Assembly: GCA_030428105.1 (NCBI GenBank)
Contig: JAUIBE010000005.1
Span: forward strand, 114,856-178,855
Reading direction: 5' to 3'
Origin: Gammaproteobacteria bacterium
Lineage (GTDB): Bacteria > Pseudomonadota > Gammaproteobacteria > Xanthomonadales > SZUA-36
DNA: 64,000 nt
Shown: positions 53,264 to 63,903 of the stretch, piece after piece
How positions within the stretch are numbered: the first letter of the stretch is position 1
Layout: every line of letters begins with the position of its first letter
Program-made: the position numbers and the translations under genes
Notes under the pieces: generated by a model
The model's database searches: none
What the model was told of the DNA's origin: nothing
What the model saw: only the letters and a program-made list of their open reading frames with translations

Positions 53264-55189
53264 ATGAGCGAAACTAGCGCCGCAGAAAACACCACAAACA
53301 CCCAAAGCCAGACGCATGCCTTCCAGGCGGAAACCCGCCAGGTGCTGCGCCTGATGATTCACTCGCTGTATTCCAACAAGGAAATTTTCCTTCGCGAATT
53401 GATCTCGAACGCATCTGATGCGTGCGATCGGCTGCGCTTCCAGGCGCTGAAGGACGAATCGCTGTACCAGGGCGACAGCGAACTGAAGATTGAAATCGAA
53501 ACCGACGAGGACAATGGCGTTCTCGTATTACGCGACAACGGCATTGGCATGAGCCGTGACGAGGTGCTGGAAAATATCGGCACCATCGCACGCTCAGGCA
53601 CCCGTGCATTCCTGGAGCAACTCTCCGGCGATGAGGCAGCCGATTCCAACCTGATTGGCCAGTTTGGCGTGGGCTTCTACTCGGTATTCATCGTCGCTGA
53701 CGAGGTGGAACTGATCACCCGCAAAGCCGGGGCACGGGCCTCTGAAGCGGTGCGCTGGGTATCGGATGGCGGCGGTGAATTCACCATCGAGGCTGTGGAG
53801 CGCGGGGCCCGCGGCACCGAGGTGCGCATCAAGCTCAAGGAAGCGGAGAAGGAATTCCTCAGCCGTTGGCGGCTGGAGTCGCTGGTCAACCAGTATTCAG
53901 ACCACATCGGCATTCCCATTCGCATGCAAAAGCAAGCCGGCGACGGCGAAGATGCGGAGAAAGAGGGCGCGCAGTGGGAAACCGTCAACCAGGCATCGGC
54001 GCTGTGGACCCTTCCCAAGTCCGAAGTGGAGGACGATGCTTACAAGAGTTTCTACAAGCACGTCAGCCATGATTTCGAAGATCCGCTGGCCTGGACCCAC
54101 AACCGGGTAGAGGGCACGCAAAGCTACACCACCTTGCTGTTCGTCCCCTCGCACGCACCGTACGACCTGCAACTGCAGCGCGATGAGCGCACCGGCCTGC
54201 GTTTGTACGTGCGCCGCGTATTCATCATGGATGCTGCCCAGCAGTTGTTGCCGCACTACCTTCGCTTTGTGCGCGGCGTGGTCGATTCCGATGACCTGCC
54301 CCTGAATGTTTCGCGCGAACTGCTGCAGGAGAATGAACTGCTGGGCAAAATTCGCTCGGCAGTGGTGCGTCGCAGTCTCGACCTGGTCGCCAGCCTGGCC
54401 GACGACGCCGAGAAGTATGCGCAGTTCTGGGGCGCGTTTGGCCCGGTGCTCAAGGAAGGCATTGTCGAAGACATGTCCAACCGCGAGCGCATTGCGCCGC
54501 TGCTACGTTTCGCGTCCTCCCACAATGAAGGGCGCGAGCAGAACGTCAGCCTGGCAGATTACATCTCGCGGATGAAGGACGGCCAGGACACCATTTATTA
54601 CATCACTGCTGAAAGCCATCGTGCAGCGGCCGGAAGCCCGCAGCTCGAGATCTTCCGCCGCCACGGCATCGAAGTGCTGCTCATGTCCGACCGCATCGAT
54701 GAGTGGATGATGGGCTACTTCCATGAACATGAAGGCAAGAAGTTCCAGTCGGTGGCCAAGGGCGATGTCGACCTCGCCGCGATCACCGGCGATTCGGCAG
54801 AAGATTCCGCACAGGACTCACCTGCCAGTGAAGTACTGGAGCGGGTTCAGAAAGCCCTGGGCGAACGGGTGAAAGAGGTGCGCAACAGCCGCCGCCTCAC
54901 TGATTCCGCGTCCTGCCTGGTGATTGAAGACCAGCAAATGGCCCTGCACATGCAGCGCTTGCTGGAGCAGGCGGGCCAGGAAGTGCCCGAGGTGCGCCCG
55001 GCGCTGGAGCTGAACCCCTCCCATCCGCTAGTGCAGCGTCTGGCGGCGGAAGAAGACGAGGCGGCTTTCGAGAAGCTGTCCCAGCTGGTTTACGGCCAGG
55101 CCGTGCTCGCCGAGGGCGGACAGTTGGAAGACCCGGCCGGTTTCGTGCGTAACATCAACGAGTTCCTGTTTGCCGCGAAAACCAGTTGA
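53264..55189 (+). CDS. htpG: Chaperone HtpG (bacterial Hsp90)
   Basis: 641 residues. N-terminal GHKL ATPase: NKEIFLRELISNASDACDRLRF, LRDNGIGMSRDEV, GTIARSGTRAFLE and LIGQFGVGFYSVFIV. Middle domain with SRELLQENELLGKIR, C-terminal dimer domain with ASCLVIEDQQM. In-frame ATG at 53252 is an alternative start. No sigma32-type promoter was recognised by eye. Overlaps hslR by 4 bp, coupling two heat-shock-type functions. Confidence 0.96.
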   Translation: MSETSAAENTTNTQSQTHAFQAETRQVLRLMIHSLYSNKEIFLRELISNASDACDRLRFQALKDESLYQGDSELKIEIETDEDNGVLVLRDNGIGMSRDEVLENIGTIARSGTRAFLEQLSGDEAADSNLIGQFGVGFYSVFIVADEVELITRKAGARASEAVRWVSDGGGEFTIEAVERGARGTEVRIKLKEAEKEFLSRWRLESLVNQYSDHIGIPIRMQKQAGDGEDAEKEGAQWETVNQASALWTLPKSEVEDDAYKSFYKHVSHDFEDPLAWTHNRVEGTQSYTTLLFVPSHAPYDLQLQRDERTGLRLYVRRVFIMDAAQQLLPHYLRFVRGVVDSDDLPLNVSRELLQENELLGKIRSAVVRRSLDLVASLADDAEKYAQFWGAFGPVLKEGIVEDMSNRERIAPLLRFASSHNEGREQNVSLADYISRMKDGQDTIYYITAESHRAAAGSPQLEIFRRHGIEVLLMSDRIDEWMMGYFHEHEGKKFQSVAKGDVDLAAITGDSAEDSAQDSPASEVLERVQKALGERVKEVRNSRRLTDSASCLVIEDQQMALHMQRLLEQAGQEVPEVRPALELNPSHPLVQRLAAEEDEAAFEKLSQLVYGQAVLAEGGQLEDPAGFVRNINEFLFAAKTS

Positions 55190-55572
55190 GCGAACGCGTC
55201 CGTATTGACAAGTGGCTATGGGCCGCGCGTTTTTTCAAGACGCGCGGCCTGGCGCGCGAGGCCATTCTTGGCGGCAAGGTGCGCATCGACGGCCACCGGG
55301 TCAAGCCGGGGCGGCAGCTCAGCGTTGGAGAAACCATCTCGGTAAGCCGCGGTGAAGACGACTACCTGGTCACCGTGCTGGATACCGACGGACGCAGGCT
55401 TTCCGCCCAGTTGGCACAACAGAAGTACGAGGAAGACCCGGAAAGCATCCGCAAGCGGGAGGCGGCCGCAGAGCAGCGTCGCCTGGCGCGGGCTGAGCGG
55501 GCCGAACGGCCACGCAGGCCGGACAAACGCCAACGCAGGCAGATCGTCCGCTTTACCCGCAAAAACGACTAG
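55186..55572 (+). CDS. hslR: Hsp15-type S4 RNA-binding protein
   Basis: 128 residues from TTG 55186, overlapping the htpG stop. S4 domain [38 protein letters not shown] very basic Arg-rich C-terminal tail ([20 protein letters not shown]) follows. E. coli Hsp15 recycles 50S subunits that carry stalled nascent chains. Converges with mutS, sharing 4 bp. Confidence 0.9.
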   Translation: MSERVRIDKWLWAARFFKTRGLAREAILGGKVRIDGHRVKPGRQLSVGETISVSRGEDDYLVTVLDTDGRRLSAQLAQQKYEEDPESIRKREAAAEQRRLARAERAERPRRPDKRQRRQIVRFTRKND

Positions 55573-58202
55573 CCGCGCTTCGCGGCCTCAACCAGTTCGT
55601 AGAGCGCGTCCAGCGCCTGCCGGGGGCTGAGCTCGTCGGGCTGGATCGCCTGCAGTTTCTCACGCAATGGATCCACGTCAGCGTCGTTGCTGGCTTGGTT
55701 GGATGGTTCACCACCCGCCGACTCGGCAAGCGCTGCCGGCGGTCCAAACAGGTTCATCTGCGGACTATCGGGCGCGCGGGTTTTTTCCAGGCTCTGCAGA
55801 TGATGGCGGGCCTCTTTCAGCACGCTGCGGGGGATGCCGGCCAGCGCCGCCACCTGTAATCCATAGCTCTGGCTGGCGGGGCCATCCTCCACCGTGTGCA
55901 GGAACACGATCGAGTCCTTGTGCTCCACCGCTTTGAGGTGCACGTTGCGAACCTTTTCTTCCAGATCCGCCATCCGGGTCATTTCGAAATAGTGCGTGGC
56001 GAACAGCGTAAACGCGCCAATCCGCCGCGCCAGGTAGGCCGCGCACGACCACGCCAGGCACAGGCCATCGTAGGTGCTGGTGCCCCGGCCGATTTCATCC
56101 ATCAACACCAGGCTCTGGGCACTGGCGTTATTCAGGATATTGGCGGTTTCCGACATTTCCACCATGAAGGTGGAGCGGCCGCGCGCCAGGTCGTCGCCGG
56201 CGCCGATGCGGGTGAAAATCCGGTCAATCGGGCCGAGCCGGGCGGACTTTGCCGGCACCCAACTCCCTGCGAATGCGAGCAAAACGATCAGTGCAGCCTG
56301 GCGCATGTAAGTGGACTTGCCGCCCATGTTAGGGCCGGTCACGATCAGCATTCGGCTGTCTTCGTCCAACACCAGGTCGTTGGGGGTGAATGGTTGCTCC
56401 AGGTTTTGCTCGACCACCAGGTGGCGACCGCCACGAATGTCGAGGCCGTTCTCGTCGCTGAGTTCCGGGCGGCTCAGGTCCAGCGCCTCCGCGCGTTCGG
56501 CAAACGTGGAAATAACATCGAGCCGTGACAGGTAATCGGCGACGGCGCGCAATTCGTTCAGCTCGCCTTGCAGATGCTCGATGACCTGGGTGTAACAGCG
56601 TTTCTCCCGCGCCAGGGCGCGTTCCTTGCTGGTCAGTACATCCACCTCGAAAGCCTTGAGTTCCTCGGTGATGTAGCGCTCCGCCGCTTTCAGGGTCTGG
56701 CGCCGGGTGTAGTGGGCCGGCACCTTGTCCTGGTGGGCATGGCCGATCTCGATGTAGTAGCCGTGGACCCGGTTGTAGCCGACCTTTAGTGCGGAAATGC
56801 CCGTCTGTTGCTGCTGCTCTTTTTCGTATTGCAGCAGGAATTCGTTGGCGTTTTCCGACAGCGAGCGCAGCTTGTCGAGTTCTTCATCGAAACCGCGGGC
56901 GATGACGCCGCCATCGCGAATGACGACCGGCGGTTCATCCACGATGGCGCGTGAAAGCAATTCCTGGTTGCCGGTACAGTCGGGCAGCTCGCCGAGCACC
57001 GCCGCGAGCCGTTCCTGCAACTGCTTATCAGCCAGCGGGCTTGGTTCCAGCATCACTGCGCGGATATCCGGAGCTCGGCTGAGCGCTTCCCGCAGGGCCG
57101 TCAGGTCTCGCGGGCGGGCGCTGCCCAGGGCAATTCTTGAAACAATGCGTTCGATGTCGCCGAGGCCGTTCAATCCATCGCGCAGCGATTCCCAGCGTTG
57201 GCTGGCCAATAAGAACTCGATGGTTTCGTGACGTGCGGCAAGCCGCGCCCGGTCGCGAATCGGGTTGGTAAGCCAGCGGCGCAAACGGCGCCGGCCCATG
57301 GCCGTGCGGCAGCGGTTCATCACCCCCATCAGGGTGGCCTTCTCGTCGCCCTGGCGGTTGGTTTCTATTTCCAGGTTACGGCGGCTGACGGCATCCAGCC
57401 CAAGGTAGGCGTCGTCCACTTCCAGGCTGAGGCCGCGAAGGTGTGGCACTGCGGCTTTCTGGGTTTCCTGCACGTAGTCCAGCAGCACACCGGCGGCGAT
57501 GGTTGCCGCCTCGCGTTGCTCTACGCCGAAGCCATCGAGGCTGGAGGTTTTGAATTGCTCGCACAGGAGCCGGCGGGCTTGCTCGTGGTCAAACACCCAC
57601 GGTGGCCGCTTGCGAACCGCGCCTTCAAAATGATTGGGTTCTTCGCGGCCGTCTTCCACCAGCAATTCTGCAGGTTTGAGCCGTTCGAGTTGCGACTCCA
57701 GTTCCTCTGGCGAGCCGATTTCACGCACGCCGAACAGCCCTGAAGAAAGGTCGAGCCAGGCCAGGGCGCTGGCGTTGTCCACTTCGGCAACCGCCGCCAG
57801 CAGGCTTTCGCGGCCAGCTTCCAGCAGCACATCTTCGGTTAAGGTGCCGGGGGTGACGATGCGCACGACCTTGCGCTCGACCAGCCCCTTGCTTTCAGCA
57901 GGGTCGCCAATCTGCTCGCAGATGGCGGCCGACTCGCCCTTGCGCACGAGGCGGGCGAGGTAGTTGTCCACCGCGTGGTACGGCACGCCGGCCATCGGAA
58001 TGGGCGCGCCCGCTGATTCGCCACGGGTGGTGAGTGTGATGTCGAGCAATTCGGCGGCGCGCTTGGCGTCGTCGTAAAACAGTTCGTAGAAATCCCCCAT
58101 GCGGAACAGCACCAGGGTGTCGGGGTACTCGGCCTTGATGCCGAGGTACTGCTGCATCAACGGGGTGTGGCGGGAAGATTTGGCGCTGGAAGACGAGGAC
58201 AT
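55569..58202 (-). CDS. mutS: DNA mismatch repair protein MutS
   Basis: 877 residues, MutS1 type. Mismatch-binding Phe-x-Glu in [14 protein letters not shown] near the N-terminus, core levers, ATPase Walker [22 protein letters not shown], signature [14 protein letters not shown] and Walker [17 protein letters not shown] 58202 (MSSSSSAK) is used. No mutL in the window. Divergent from pncC across 69 bp. Confidence 0.97.
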   Translation of the reverse strand: MSSSSSAKSSRHTPLMQQYLGIKAEYPDTLVLFRMGDFYELFYDDAKRAAELLDITLTTRGESAGAPIPMAGVPYHAVDNYLARLVRKGESAAICEQIGDPAESKGLVERKVVRIVTPGTLTEDVLLEAGRESLLAAVAEVDNASALAWLDLSSGLFGVREIGSPEELESQLERLKPAELLVEDGREEPNHFEGAVRKRPPWVFDHEQARRLLCEQFKTSSLDGFGVEQREAATIAAGVLLDYVQETQKAAVPHLRGLSLEVDDAYLGLDAVSRRNLEIETNRQGDEKATLMGVMNRCRTAMGRRRLRRWLTNPIRDRARLAARHETIEFLLASQRWESLRDGLNGLGDIERIVSRIALGSARPRDLTALREALSRAPDIRAVMLEPSPLADKQLQERLAAVLGELPDCTGNQELLSRAIVDEPPVVIRDGGVIARGFDEELDKLRSLSENANEFLLQYEKEQQQQTGISALKVGYNRVHGYYIEIGHAHQDKVPAHYTRRQTLKAAERYITEELKAFEVDVLTSKERALAREKRCYTQVIEHLQGELNELRAVADYLSRLDVISTFAERAEALDLSRPELSDENGLDIRGGRHLVVEQNLEQPFTPNDLVLDEDSRMLIVTGPNMGGKSTYMRQAALIVLLAFAGSWVPAKSARLGPIDRIFTRIGAGDDLARGRSTFMVEMSETANILNNASAQSLVLMDEIGRGTSTYDGLCLAWSCAAYLARRIGAFTLFATHYFEMTRMADLEEKVRNVHLKAVEHKDSIVFLHTVEDGPASQSYGLQVAALAGIPRSVLKEARHHLQSLEKTRAPDSPQMNLFGPPAALAESAGGEPSNQASNDADVDPLREKLQAIQPDELSPRQALDALYELVEAAKRG

Positions 58203-58271
58203 CGGCCGCAGTGTAGCGTAACCTTGTGCCGTCATGAAGTTGGGGCGTCCGAAGGCGCAGGGAAGGGTGGT

Positions 58272-58766
58272 TTGGCCGCCAGTGAACTTGAAGAATTCGT
58301 CGAATTGCTCGCTGCTGAACTGGTCAATCGCGGCTGGAGAATGGCCACTGCAGAGTCCTGCACCGGCGGCTGGATTGCCAAGTGCTGCACCGATCTCGCG
58401 GGTAGTTCAGCGTGGTTTGAGCGCGGTTTTGTCACTTACAGCAACGAGGCCAAGATGGAGTTGCTGGGCGTGTCTGCCACCACCCTGGAGGCCCACGGCG
58501 CGGTCAGCAGCGAGGTGGCTGGTGAGATGGCCCATGGTGCGTGCGCCAGGGCCCCGGTCGAAGCCAGCGTGGCGGTCACCGGTATTGCCGGCCCGGATGG
58601 CGGCAGCGCCGAGAAACCAGTGGGCACTGTTTGGTTCGGCTGGTCACTGGGTGGCGAGAATACCGACACCGAGGTTTGTTGTTTCGACGGCGACCGCGAT
58701 GCCGTGCGCCGACAAACCGTGGTTCACGCGCTCGCCGGCTTGCTCGGGCGCGTCCGCAAAGCCTGA
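58272..58766 (+). CDS. pncC: Nicotinamide-nucleotide amidohydrolase (CinA C-terminal domain)
   Basis: 164 residues from TTG 58272 with GGAAGGG just upstream. [36 protein letters not shown] and [23 protein letters not shown] are the PncC signature, including the catalytic Ser/Lys region. It deamidates NMN to nicotinate mononucleotide in NAD salvage. Upstream of recA as in E. coli. Confidence 0.93.
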   Translation: MAASELEEFVELLAAELVNRGWRMATAESCTGGWIAKCCTDLAGSSAWFERGFVTYSNEAKMELLGVSATTLEAHGAVSSEVAGEMAHGACARAPVEASVAVTGIAGPDGGSAEKPVGTVWFGWSLGGENTDTEVCCFDGDRDAVRRQTVVHALAGLLGRVRKA

Positions 58767-58990
58767 ATTTCACAATTTTCCTGGCGCTTTATCGCAATTT
58801 GAGAACGGCGGGTGCGATGCTTCGTGCCAGTCTCAGGGCGAGCTTTGTAAGCAAAAAGTGGAGCTTGGCGTGGGATTTCGCCGCTGCGTTCCAAACAGGC
58901 CGCGCGTCGATGATTGCCCGCGAAACGCTGTGTCATAATTAGGGCCTTATCGCGGGTCACCCCATCACGAATCAAGCAGGAGAGGAATAA

Positions 58991-60058
58991 GTGGACGACA
59001 ACAGAAAACAAGCCCTGGCGGCGGCGCTGACCCAGATCGAAAGGCAGTTTGGCAAAGGCGCCATCATGCGCATGGGCGATGGTTCCGCCGCGCACGATGT
59101 GCAGGTCATTTCAACCGGCTCCTTGACCCTGGATACCGCGCTGGGTATTGGCGGTTTGCCGCGCGGCCGCGTGGTGGAAATCTACGGCCCCGAGTCCAGC
59201 GGCAAAACCACGCTGACACTGCATGCGGTGGCTGAATGCCAGCGCGCGGGCGGCACTGCCGCATTTGTCGACGCCGAGCACGCGCTCGACCCGAGCTATG
59301 CCGAAAAACTGGGCGTGAACGTGGAGGACCTGCTGGTCTCCCAGCCCGACACCGGTGAGCAGGCGCTTGAGATTACCGACATGCTGGTGCGCTCTGGCGC
59401 GGTCGATATCGTGGTGGTCGACTCGGTGGCGGCGCTCACACCCAAGGCCGAGATTGAGGGCGACATGGGTGATTCCCACGTGGGCCTGCACGCCCGCCTG
59501 ATGTCGCAGGCGTTGCGCAAACTCACCAGCAACATCAACCGTTCCCGCTGCATGGTGATTTTCATCAACCAGATTCGCATGAAGATTGGCGTAATGTTCG
59601 GAAGCCCGGAAACCACAACCGGTGGCAACGCGCTGAAATTCTACTCATCGGTCCGCCTCGATATTCGCCGCATCGGCGCGCTCAAGAAGGGCGACGAGGT
59701 AATCGGTAACCAGACCCGTGTGAAGGTGGTGAAGAACAAGATGTCGCCGCCGTTCCGCCAGGCCGAATTCGAGATTCTCTATGGCGAGGGCATTTCCCGC
59801 GAGGGCGAGTTGATTGAACTGGGCGTGGCCAACAACATCGTTGATAAATCCGGCGCCTGGTACAGCTACGGCACCGAGCGCATTGGCCAGGGCAAGGAAA
59901 ACGTCCGCCAGTTCCTGAAGGACAACCCTGAAACAGCCGAGGAAATCGCCGGCAAGATCCGCGCGGTGTTGATGCCGCCCAAGGAAAAGGCTGCCAAGGC
60001 GAAAGACGAGGCAAAAGGCGAAGCGGGAGAAGGCACGGAGGCCTCCGCCAAGGAGTAG
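58991..60058 (+). CDS. recA: Recombinase RecA
   Basis: 355 residues from GTG 58991 preceded by GGAGAGG. Walker [21 protein letters not shown], Walker [19 protein letters not shown]2 loop [22 protein letters not shown], and an acidic Lys/Glu tail. Central to homologous recombination and SOS induction. I found no standard LexA box in the 224 bp upstream. Confidence 0.99.
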   Translation: MDDNRKQALAAALTQIERQFGKGAIMRMGDGSAAHDVQVISTGSLTLDTALGIGGLPRGRVVEIYGPESSGKTTLTLHAVAECQRAGGTAAFVDAEHALDPSYAEKLGVNVEDLLVSQPDTGEQALEITDMLVRSGAVDIVVVDSVAALTPKAEIEGDMGDSHVGLHARLMSQALRKLTSNINRSRCMVIFINQIRMKIGVMFGSPETTTGGNALKFYSSVRLDIRRIGALKKGDEVIGNQTRVKVVKNKMSPPFRQAEFEILYGEGISREGELIELGVANNIVDKSGAWYSYGTERIGQGKENVRQFLKDNPETAEEIAGKIRAVLMPPKEKAAKAKDEAKGEAGEGTEASAKE

Positions 60059-60122
60059 GGCCGAACTTTAGCCCGGCGCCGAAGGCAATCCCAGGGTCGT
60101 GCTCTACTGGCACACTCCATAA

Positions 60123-60572
60123 ATGAGTGAAGTGCTCCAATACGCCTTCCGCTTGCTGTCAAGGCGGGAATATTCCGTGGGCGAGCTCAGCCAGAAGCTC
60201 GAGCGCAAGTGGCCGGATAGCGACGACATCCAGGCCACGCTCGATCGCCTGGTGGAAGAAGGCATGGTTTGCGACGCGCGCTTTGCCGAGGCCTTTGTCC
60301 GCTCGCGCCACGCGCGCCAGCAAGGCCCACGCAAAATACGCGCAGAACTTCGCAAGCGCGGGGTGGCAGATCCGGTGACTGACGCAGCGCTGGACGGTGC
60401 GGGTGTCGACTGGAGCCAGCTCGCCAGCGACTGGCTGCAAAGGCAATCGGTTGCCGAGCGCGACTATGACGCCCGGGCAAGGTACTATCGCCGCCTGGTT
60501 AACCGCGGTTTCACCCACGACCAGGCGCTCAATGCGCTTGGCGATTGGGCTGAGCGTGGCGACGGGGTTTGA
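60123..60572 (+). CDS. recX: Regulatory protein RecX
   Basis: 149 residues, three repeated helical RecX motifs: [49 protein letters not shown], and [19 protein letters not shown]. Limits RecA filament growth. 64 bp after recA, presumably cotranscribed. Confidence 0.95.
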   Translation: MSEVLQYAFRLLSRREYSVGELSQKLERKWPDSDDIQATLDRLVEEGMVCDARFAEAFVRSRHARQQGPRKIRAELRKRGVADPVTDAALDGAGVDWSQLASDWLQRQSVAERDYDARARYYRRLVNRGFTHDQALNALGDWAERGDGV

Positions 60573-60624
60573 ATCGCGCAATTCGCCTCCAATTACTTTC
60601 CAATTGCGGTACATTCCATTGGTT

Positions 60625-63261
60625 ATGAAAACTACGGCTGAAATTCGTCGGGATTTTCTCGAATTCTTTGCATCCAAGGGGCACGAAATCGTGCCTTCGA
60701 GTTCGCTGGTCCCGGCCAACGACCCGACCCTGCTGTTTACCAATGCGGGCATGGTGCAGTTCAAGGATGTGTTTCTCGGCTCAGAGAAGCGCTCGAACCT
60801 GCGTGCAACCACCTCGCAACGTTGCGTGCGCGCTGGGGGCAAACACAATGACCTTGACCAGGTGGGCTATACCGCGCGTCACCACACTTTCTTCGAGATG
60901 CTGGGCAACTTCAGTTTCGGTGAATACTTCAAGCACGACGCCATAAAGTACGCATGGGAGTTGCTCACCGAGGTCTGGGGCCTCGACCCCGATCGCCTGT
61001 GGGCAACCGTGTATCACGATGACGATGAAGCCTGGAATATCTGGGCGAATGTCGTTGGTGTGCCCGAAGCGCGTATTGTCCGCATCGGCGACAAGCCCGG
61101 TGGCAAGGCGTTTGAAAGTGACAATTTCTGGGCCATGGGCGACACCGGACCCTGTGGGCCTTGCAGCGAAATTTTCTTTGACCATGGGCCGGAAATTGCC
61201 GGCGGCCCGCCCGGTTCCCCTGACGAGGATGGTGACCGCTACGTCGAGATCTGGAACCTGGTCTTCATGCAGTTCGACCGCTCGGCCGACGGCGAGATGA
61301 AGCCGCTGCCGAAACCCTGCGTCGATACCGGCATGGGCCTGGAACGCATGGCGGCAGTGCTGCAAAAAGTGCATAGCAATTATGAAATTGACTTGTTCCA
61401 GTCGTTGATCCAGGCGGCCGCCAAGGCCACCGGCGCCAGCAACCTGGAAGATCCTTCACTCAAGGTCATCGCCGATCACATTCGCGCCTGTTCGTTCCTG
61501 GTCTCGGACGGGGTCGTTCCTTCCCGAGACGGACGCGGCTATGTGCTGCGCCGTATCATCCGCCGGGCGATTCGCCATGGCTTCAAGCTTGGCCAGCGCG
61601 AGGCATTCTTCAACACCCTGATAGAGCCCCTGGCTGAACTCATGGGCGAGGCCTACCCCGAGTTGGTGCGCAAGAAAGACCTGATCGGTGAAACCCTGCT
61701 GGAAGAAGAAAAGCGCTTTTCCCGCACGCTGGAAACAGGCATGGGCATCCTCGCAGATGTGATCGACAAATCGGCGAGTGGCAAGCGCATTGATGGCGAC
61801 ACCGCCTTCTTGCTGTATGACACCTACGGTTTTCCGTTGGACCTGACCCAGGACATTGCCCGCGAGCACGGCTTCGCCGTGGATGTCGACGGCTTTGACC
61901 AGGCAATGAAAGCGCAACAGGAGCGCGGCCGGGCAGGGGGGCAGTTTGACGCCCAGTTGCAAGTCAGCGCAGACCTGGTTGCACAGTTGCCTGCCACCGA
62001 GTTTGTTGGTTATGAGCAGCTGCAGGCCGACGGCAAAATCCTCGCCGTGATGGTTGCAGGCGCCAGCCGGGACCAGATCAAGCAAGGTGAGGAAGCCGTG
62101 GTGGTTCTGGATACCACTCCGTTCTACGCCGAGTCCGGCGGCCAGGTGGGCGACACCGGGGTTCTGCAGACGGCCAACGGCCGCTTTGTGGTCAAGGACA
62201 CCGTCAAGATTGGCGGTTCGTTCCACGCCCATGTCGGCGTGGTAGAGCAGGGCGGCCTGGCAACGGGCGATGTCGTGCAGGCCTCGGTGGATGCCGAGCG
62301 GCGCCAGTCCACGGTCTTGCATCACTCGGCTACCCATTTGTTGCACGCAGCTTTGAAGCGCGTGCTGGGCAAACACGTGGAGCAGCGTGGTTCATTGGTG
62401 GCGCCCGATCACCTGCGCTTCGATTTCACCCACCCGCGTGCAGTCAGCGAAGAAGAGCTCGACCAGATAGAACGCCTGGTCAATGCAGAAATTCGCGCCA
62501 ACCCCGATACCGAGGTGCGGGTCATGGACTTCGACGATGCGCTGGAGACTGGCGCTGAAGCGATTTTCGGCGAGAAGTATGGCGAACGTGTGCGGGTACT
62601 GCGTTTTGGTGATTTCTCAATCGAGTTGTGCGGGGGCACCCACGTCCACCGCGTTGGGGATATCGGCCAGTTCAAAGTGGTTGAAGAATCCTCAATTGCG
62701 TCTGGCATTCGCCGTATCGTGGCGGTGGCCGGCGACGCGGCGGTGGGCAAGGTGCAGGAAATGGATCACCAGTTGCGTGGTCTTTCCCGCATCATGCACG
62801 TCTCGCCGTCAGACCTGGAAAAGCGCATCACCCAGCTGATTGAGCGTTCGCGTTCGCTGGAAAAAGAGCTCCAGCAGGCCAATGCCAAATTGGCGTCCAG
62901 CTCGGGCGACGAGTTGGCGACCCAGGCCGTCGAGATCGGTGAGGCCAGGGTTGTGGCGGCGCAGCTTGATGGCCTTGAGGCCAAGGCCATGCGCGACACG
63001 GTGGATCGCCTGAAAGACCGCCTGGGCAACGCGGTGGTGGTGATTGGCAGCGTCGATAGCGACAAAGTTCGCATCGCGGTTGGTGTGAGCAAGAACCTGA
63101 CTGGCAAGCTCAAAGCAGGCGAGTTGGTCAACTTCGTGGCCGGCCAGGTGGGTGGCCGCGGCGGTGGAAGGCCAGACTTTGCCCAGGCCGGAGGAACGGA
63201 GCCGGAGCAACTGTCCAAAGCGCTAGCTTCAGTTACAGGCTGGGTTGGCGACCATCTTTGA
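60625..63261 (+). CDS. alaS: Alanyl-tRNA synthetase
   Basis: 878 residues. Class II core: [56 protein letters not shown]. Editing domain [16 protein letters not shown] and [15 protein letters not shown] zinc site, then C-Ala domain ending [15 protein letters not shown] at 60625 has no strong ribosome binding site; the frame is open upstream into recX. Confidence 0.98.
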   Translation: MKTTAEIRRDFLEFFASKGHEIVPSSSLVPANDPTLLFTNAGMVQFKDVFLGSEKRSNLRATTSQRCVRAGGKHNDLDQVGYTARHHTFFEMLGNFSFGEYFKHDAIKYAWELLTEVWGLDPDRLWATVYHDDDEAWNIWANVVGVPEARIVRIGDKPGGKAFESDNFWAMGDTGPCGPCSEIFFDHGPEIAGGPPGSPDEDGDRYVEIWNLVFMQFDRSADGEMKPLPKPCVDTGMGLERMAAVLQKVHSNYEIDLFQSLIQAAAKATGASNLEDPSLKVIADHIRACSFLVSDGVVPSRDGRGYVLRRIIRRAIRHGFKLGQREAFFNTLIEPLAELMGEAYPELVRKKDLIGETLLEEEKRFSRTLETGMGILADVIDKSASGKRIDGDTAFLLYDTYGFPLDLTQDIAREHGFAVDVDGFDQAMKAQQERGRAGGQFDAQLQVSADLVAQLPATEFVGYEQLQADGKILAVMVAGASRDQIKQGEEAVVVLDTTPFYAESGGQVGDTGVLQTANGRFVVKDTVKIGGSFHAHVGVVEQGGLATGDVVQASVDAERRQSTVLHHSATHLLHAALKRVLGKHVEQRGSLVAPDHLRFDFTHPRAVSEEELDQIERLVNAEIRANPDTEVRVMDFDDALETGAEAIFGEKYGERVRVLRFGDFSIELCGGTHVHRVGDIGQFKVVEESSIASGIRRIVAVAGDAAVGKVQEMDHQLRGLSRIMHVSPSDLEKRITQLIERSRSLEKELQQANAKLASSSGDELATQAVEIGEARVVAAQLDGLEAKAMRDTVDRLKDRLGNAVVVIGSVDSDKVRIAVGVSKNLTGKLKAGELVNFVAGQVGGRGGGRPDFAQAGGTEPEQLSKALASVTGWVGDHL

Positions 63262-63312
63262 AAACAATCGAAGAATAATTAACTTCCGGGGCATTTTTAG
63301 CCAAAAGTGTAA

Positions 63313-63318
63313 TATAAT
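63313..63318 (+). promoter_or_regulatory. Consensus -10 element upstream of csrA
   Basis: Perfect TATAAT 88 bp before the csrA ATG, within the 144-bp alaS-csrA gap. No good -35 lies at the right spacing (GGGCAT/GGCATT), so an activator or alternative sigma may assist. Confidence 0.45.
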
Positions 63319-63405
63319 CGACTTACGTCTCGCAGCGGTTATCGGACTTGTTGGACGTCACGAAGACACGGACACGGAACTGTCCGAGACCATAGGAAGG
63401 TTTTA

Positions 63406-63606
63406 ATGCTCATTTTGACAAGAAGAATTGGGGAAAAACTTGTCATCGGTGACAATGTCACTGTTACAGTATTGGGCGTAAAAGGTAATCAGATTCGTAT
63501 CGGGATCGAGGCTCCGCCCGAGGTCCAGGTACACAGAGAAGAAATCTACCAGCGCATTCTCAAAGAGCGTTCTGACGACAACAGGTCGGCAAGCGGTGGG
63601 CTTTGA
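63406..63606 (+). CDS. csrA: Carbon storage regulator CsrA
   Basis: 66 residues: [37 protein letters not shown] and [12 protein letters not shown] are textbook CsrA, including the RNA-contacting Arg44 region and Leu4/Arg6. The dimer binds GGA in hairpin loops near ribosome binding sites and is titrated by GGA-rich RNAs; two candidates for such RNAs lie at 34.1-34.9 kb. AGGAAGG ribosome binding site 6 nt upstream. Confidence 0.98.
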   Translation: MLILTRRIGEKLVIGDNVTVTVLGVKGNQIRIGIEAPPEVQVHREEIYQRILKERSDDNRSASGGL

Positions 63607-63659
63607 TCGCCGCCGCGCTCTTTAGATTCTGATTGCATAATTTGAGTTAAGCAGAGCAT

Positions 63660-63690
63660 CCCGTGTGCAGTTCGTGTGCACGGGTGTTCT
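63660..63690 (+). terminator. Terminator after csrA
   Basis: 10-bp stem from CCCGTGTGCA (63660) to TGTGCACGGG (63684), with two G-T pairs and a GTTCG loop, followed by TGTTCTTGTT. It separates csrA from the tRNA gene. Confidence 0.7.
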
Positions 63691-63722
63691 TGTTCGCCTA
63701 ACACGTTACAATTCGTTTTTCC

Positions 63723-63815
63723 GGAGAGGTGGCCGAGTGGCTGAAGGCGCTCCCCTGCTAAGGGAGTATGGGGTTTATAGCCTCATCGAGGGTTCGAATC
63801 CCTCCCTCTCCGCCA
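63723..63815 (+). tRNA. serV: tRNA-Ser (GCU anticodon)
   Basis: 93 nt. Acceptor GGAGAGG/CCTCTCC, D-arm GGCCGAGTGGCTGAAGGC, anticodon stem CTCCC/GGGAG with loop CTGCTAA (GCU at 63757-63759), a long class II variable arm, T-stem GAGGG/CCCTC with TTCGAAT loop, and an encoded CCA. csrA followed by tRNA-Ser(GCU) is also the E. coli order. Confidence 0.97.
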
Positions 63816-63825
63816 GATTTGCAAC

Positions 63826-63847
63826 AGGGGCCGTGATTGGCCCCTTT
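63826..63847 (+). terminator. Probable terminator after tRNA-Ser
   Basis: 7-bp stem AGGGGCC/GGCCCCT with a GTGATT loop, then TTTGC. The U-tract is short, so termination may be partial. Confidence 0.5.
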
Positions 63848-63887
63848 GCAAGTTTGCCCGGGATGGTTTTCTGCAATCCCTCCCCCA

Positions 63888-63893
63888 TATAGA
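63888..63893 (+). promoter_or_regulatory. Possible -10 element of the 4.5S RNA gene
   Basis: TATAGA lies about 10-14 nt before the predicted 5' end of 4.5S RNA. The -35 at the matching distance (near TGGTTT, 63864) is poor. Confidence 0.4.
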
Positions 63894-63903
63894 CAAGGTC
63901 AGT

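Noticed and set aside
58884..58898. LexA-like CTG-N9-CAG upstream of recA
   Set aside because: The E. coli-type SOS box needs CTG-N10-CAG with a TA-rich centre; this is one base short and GC-rich.
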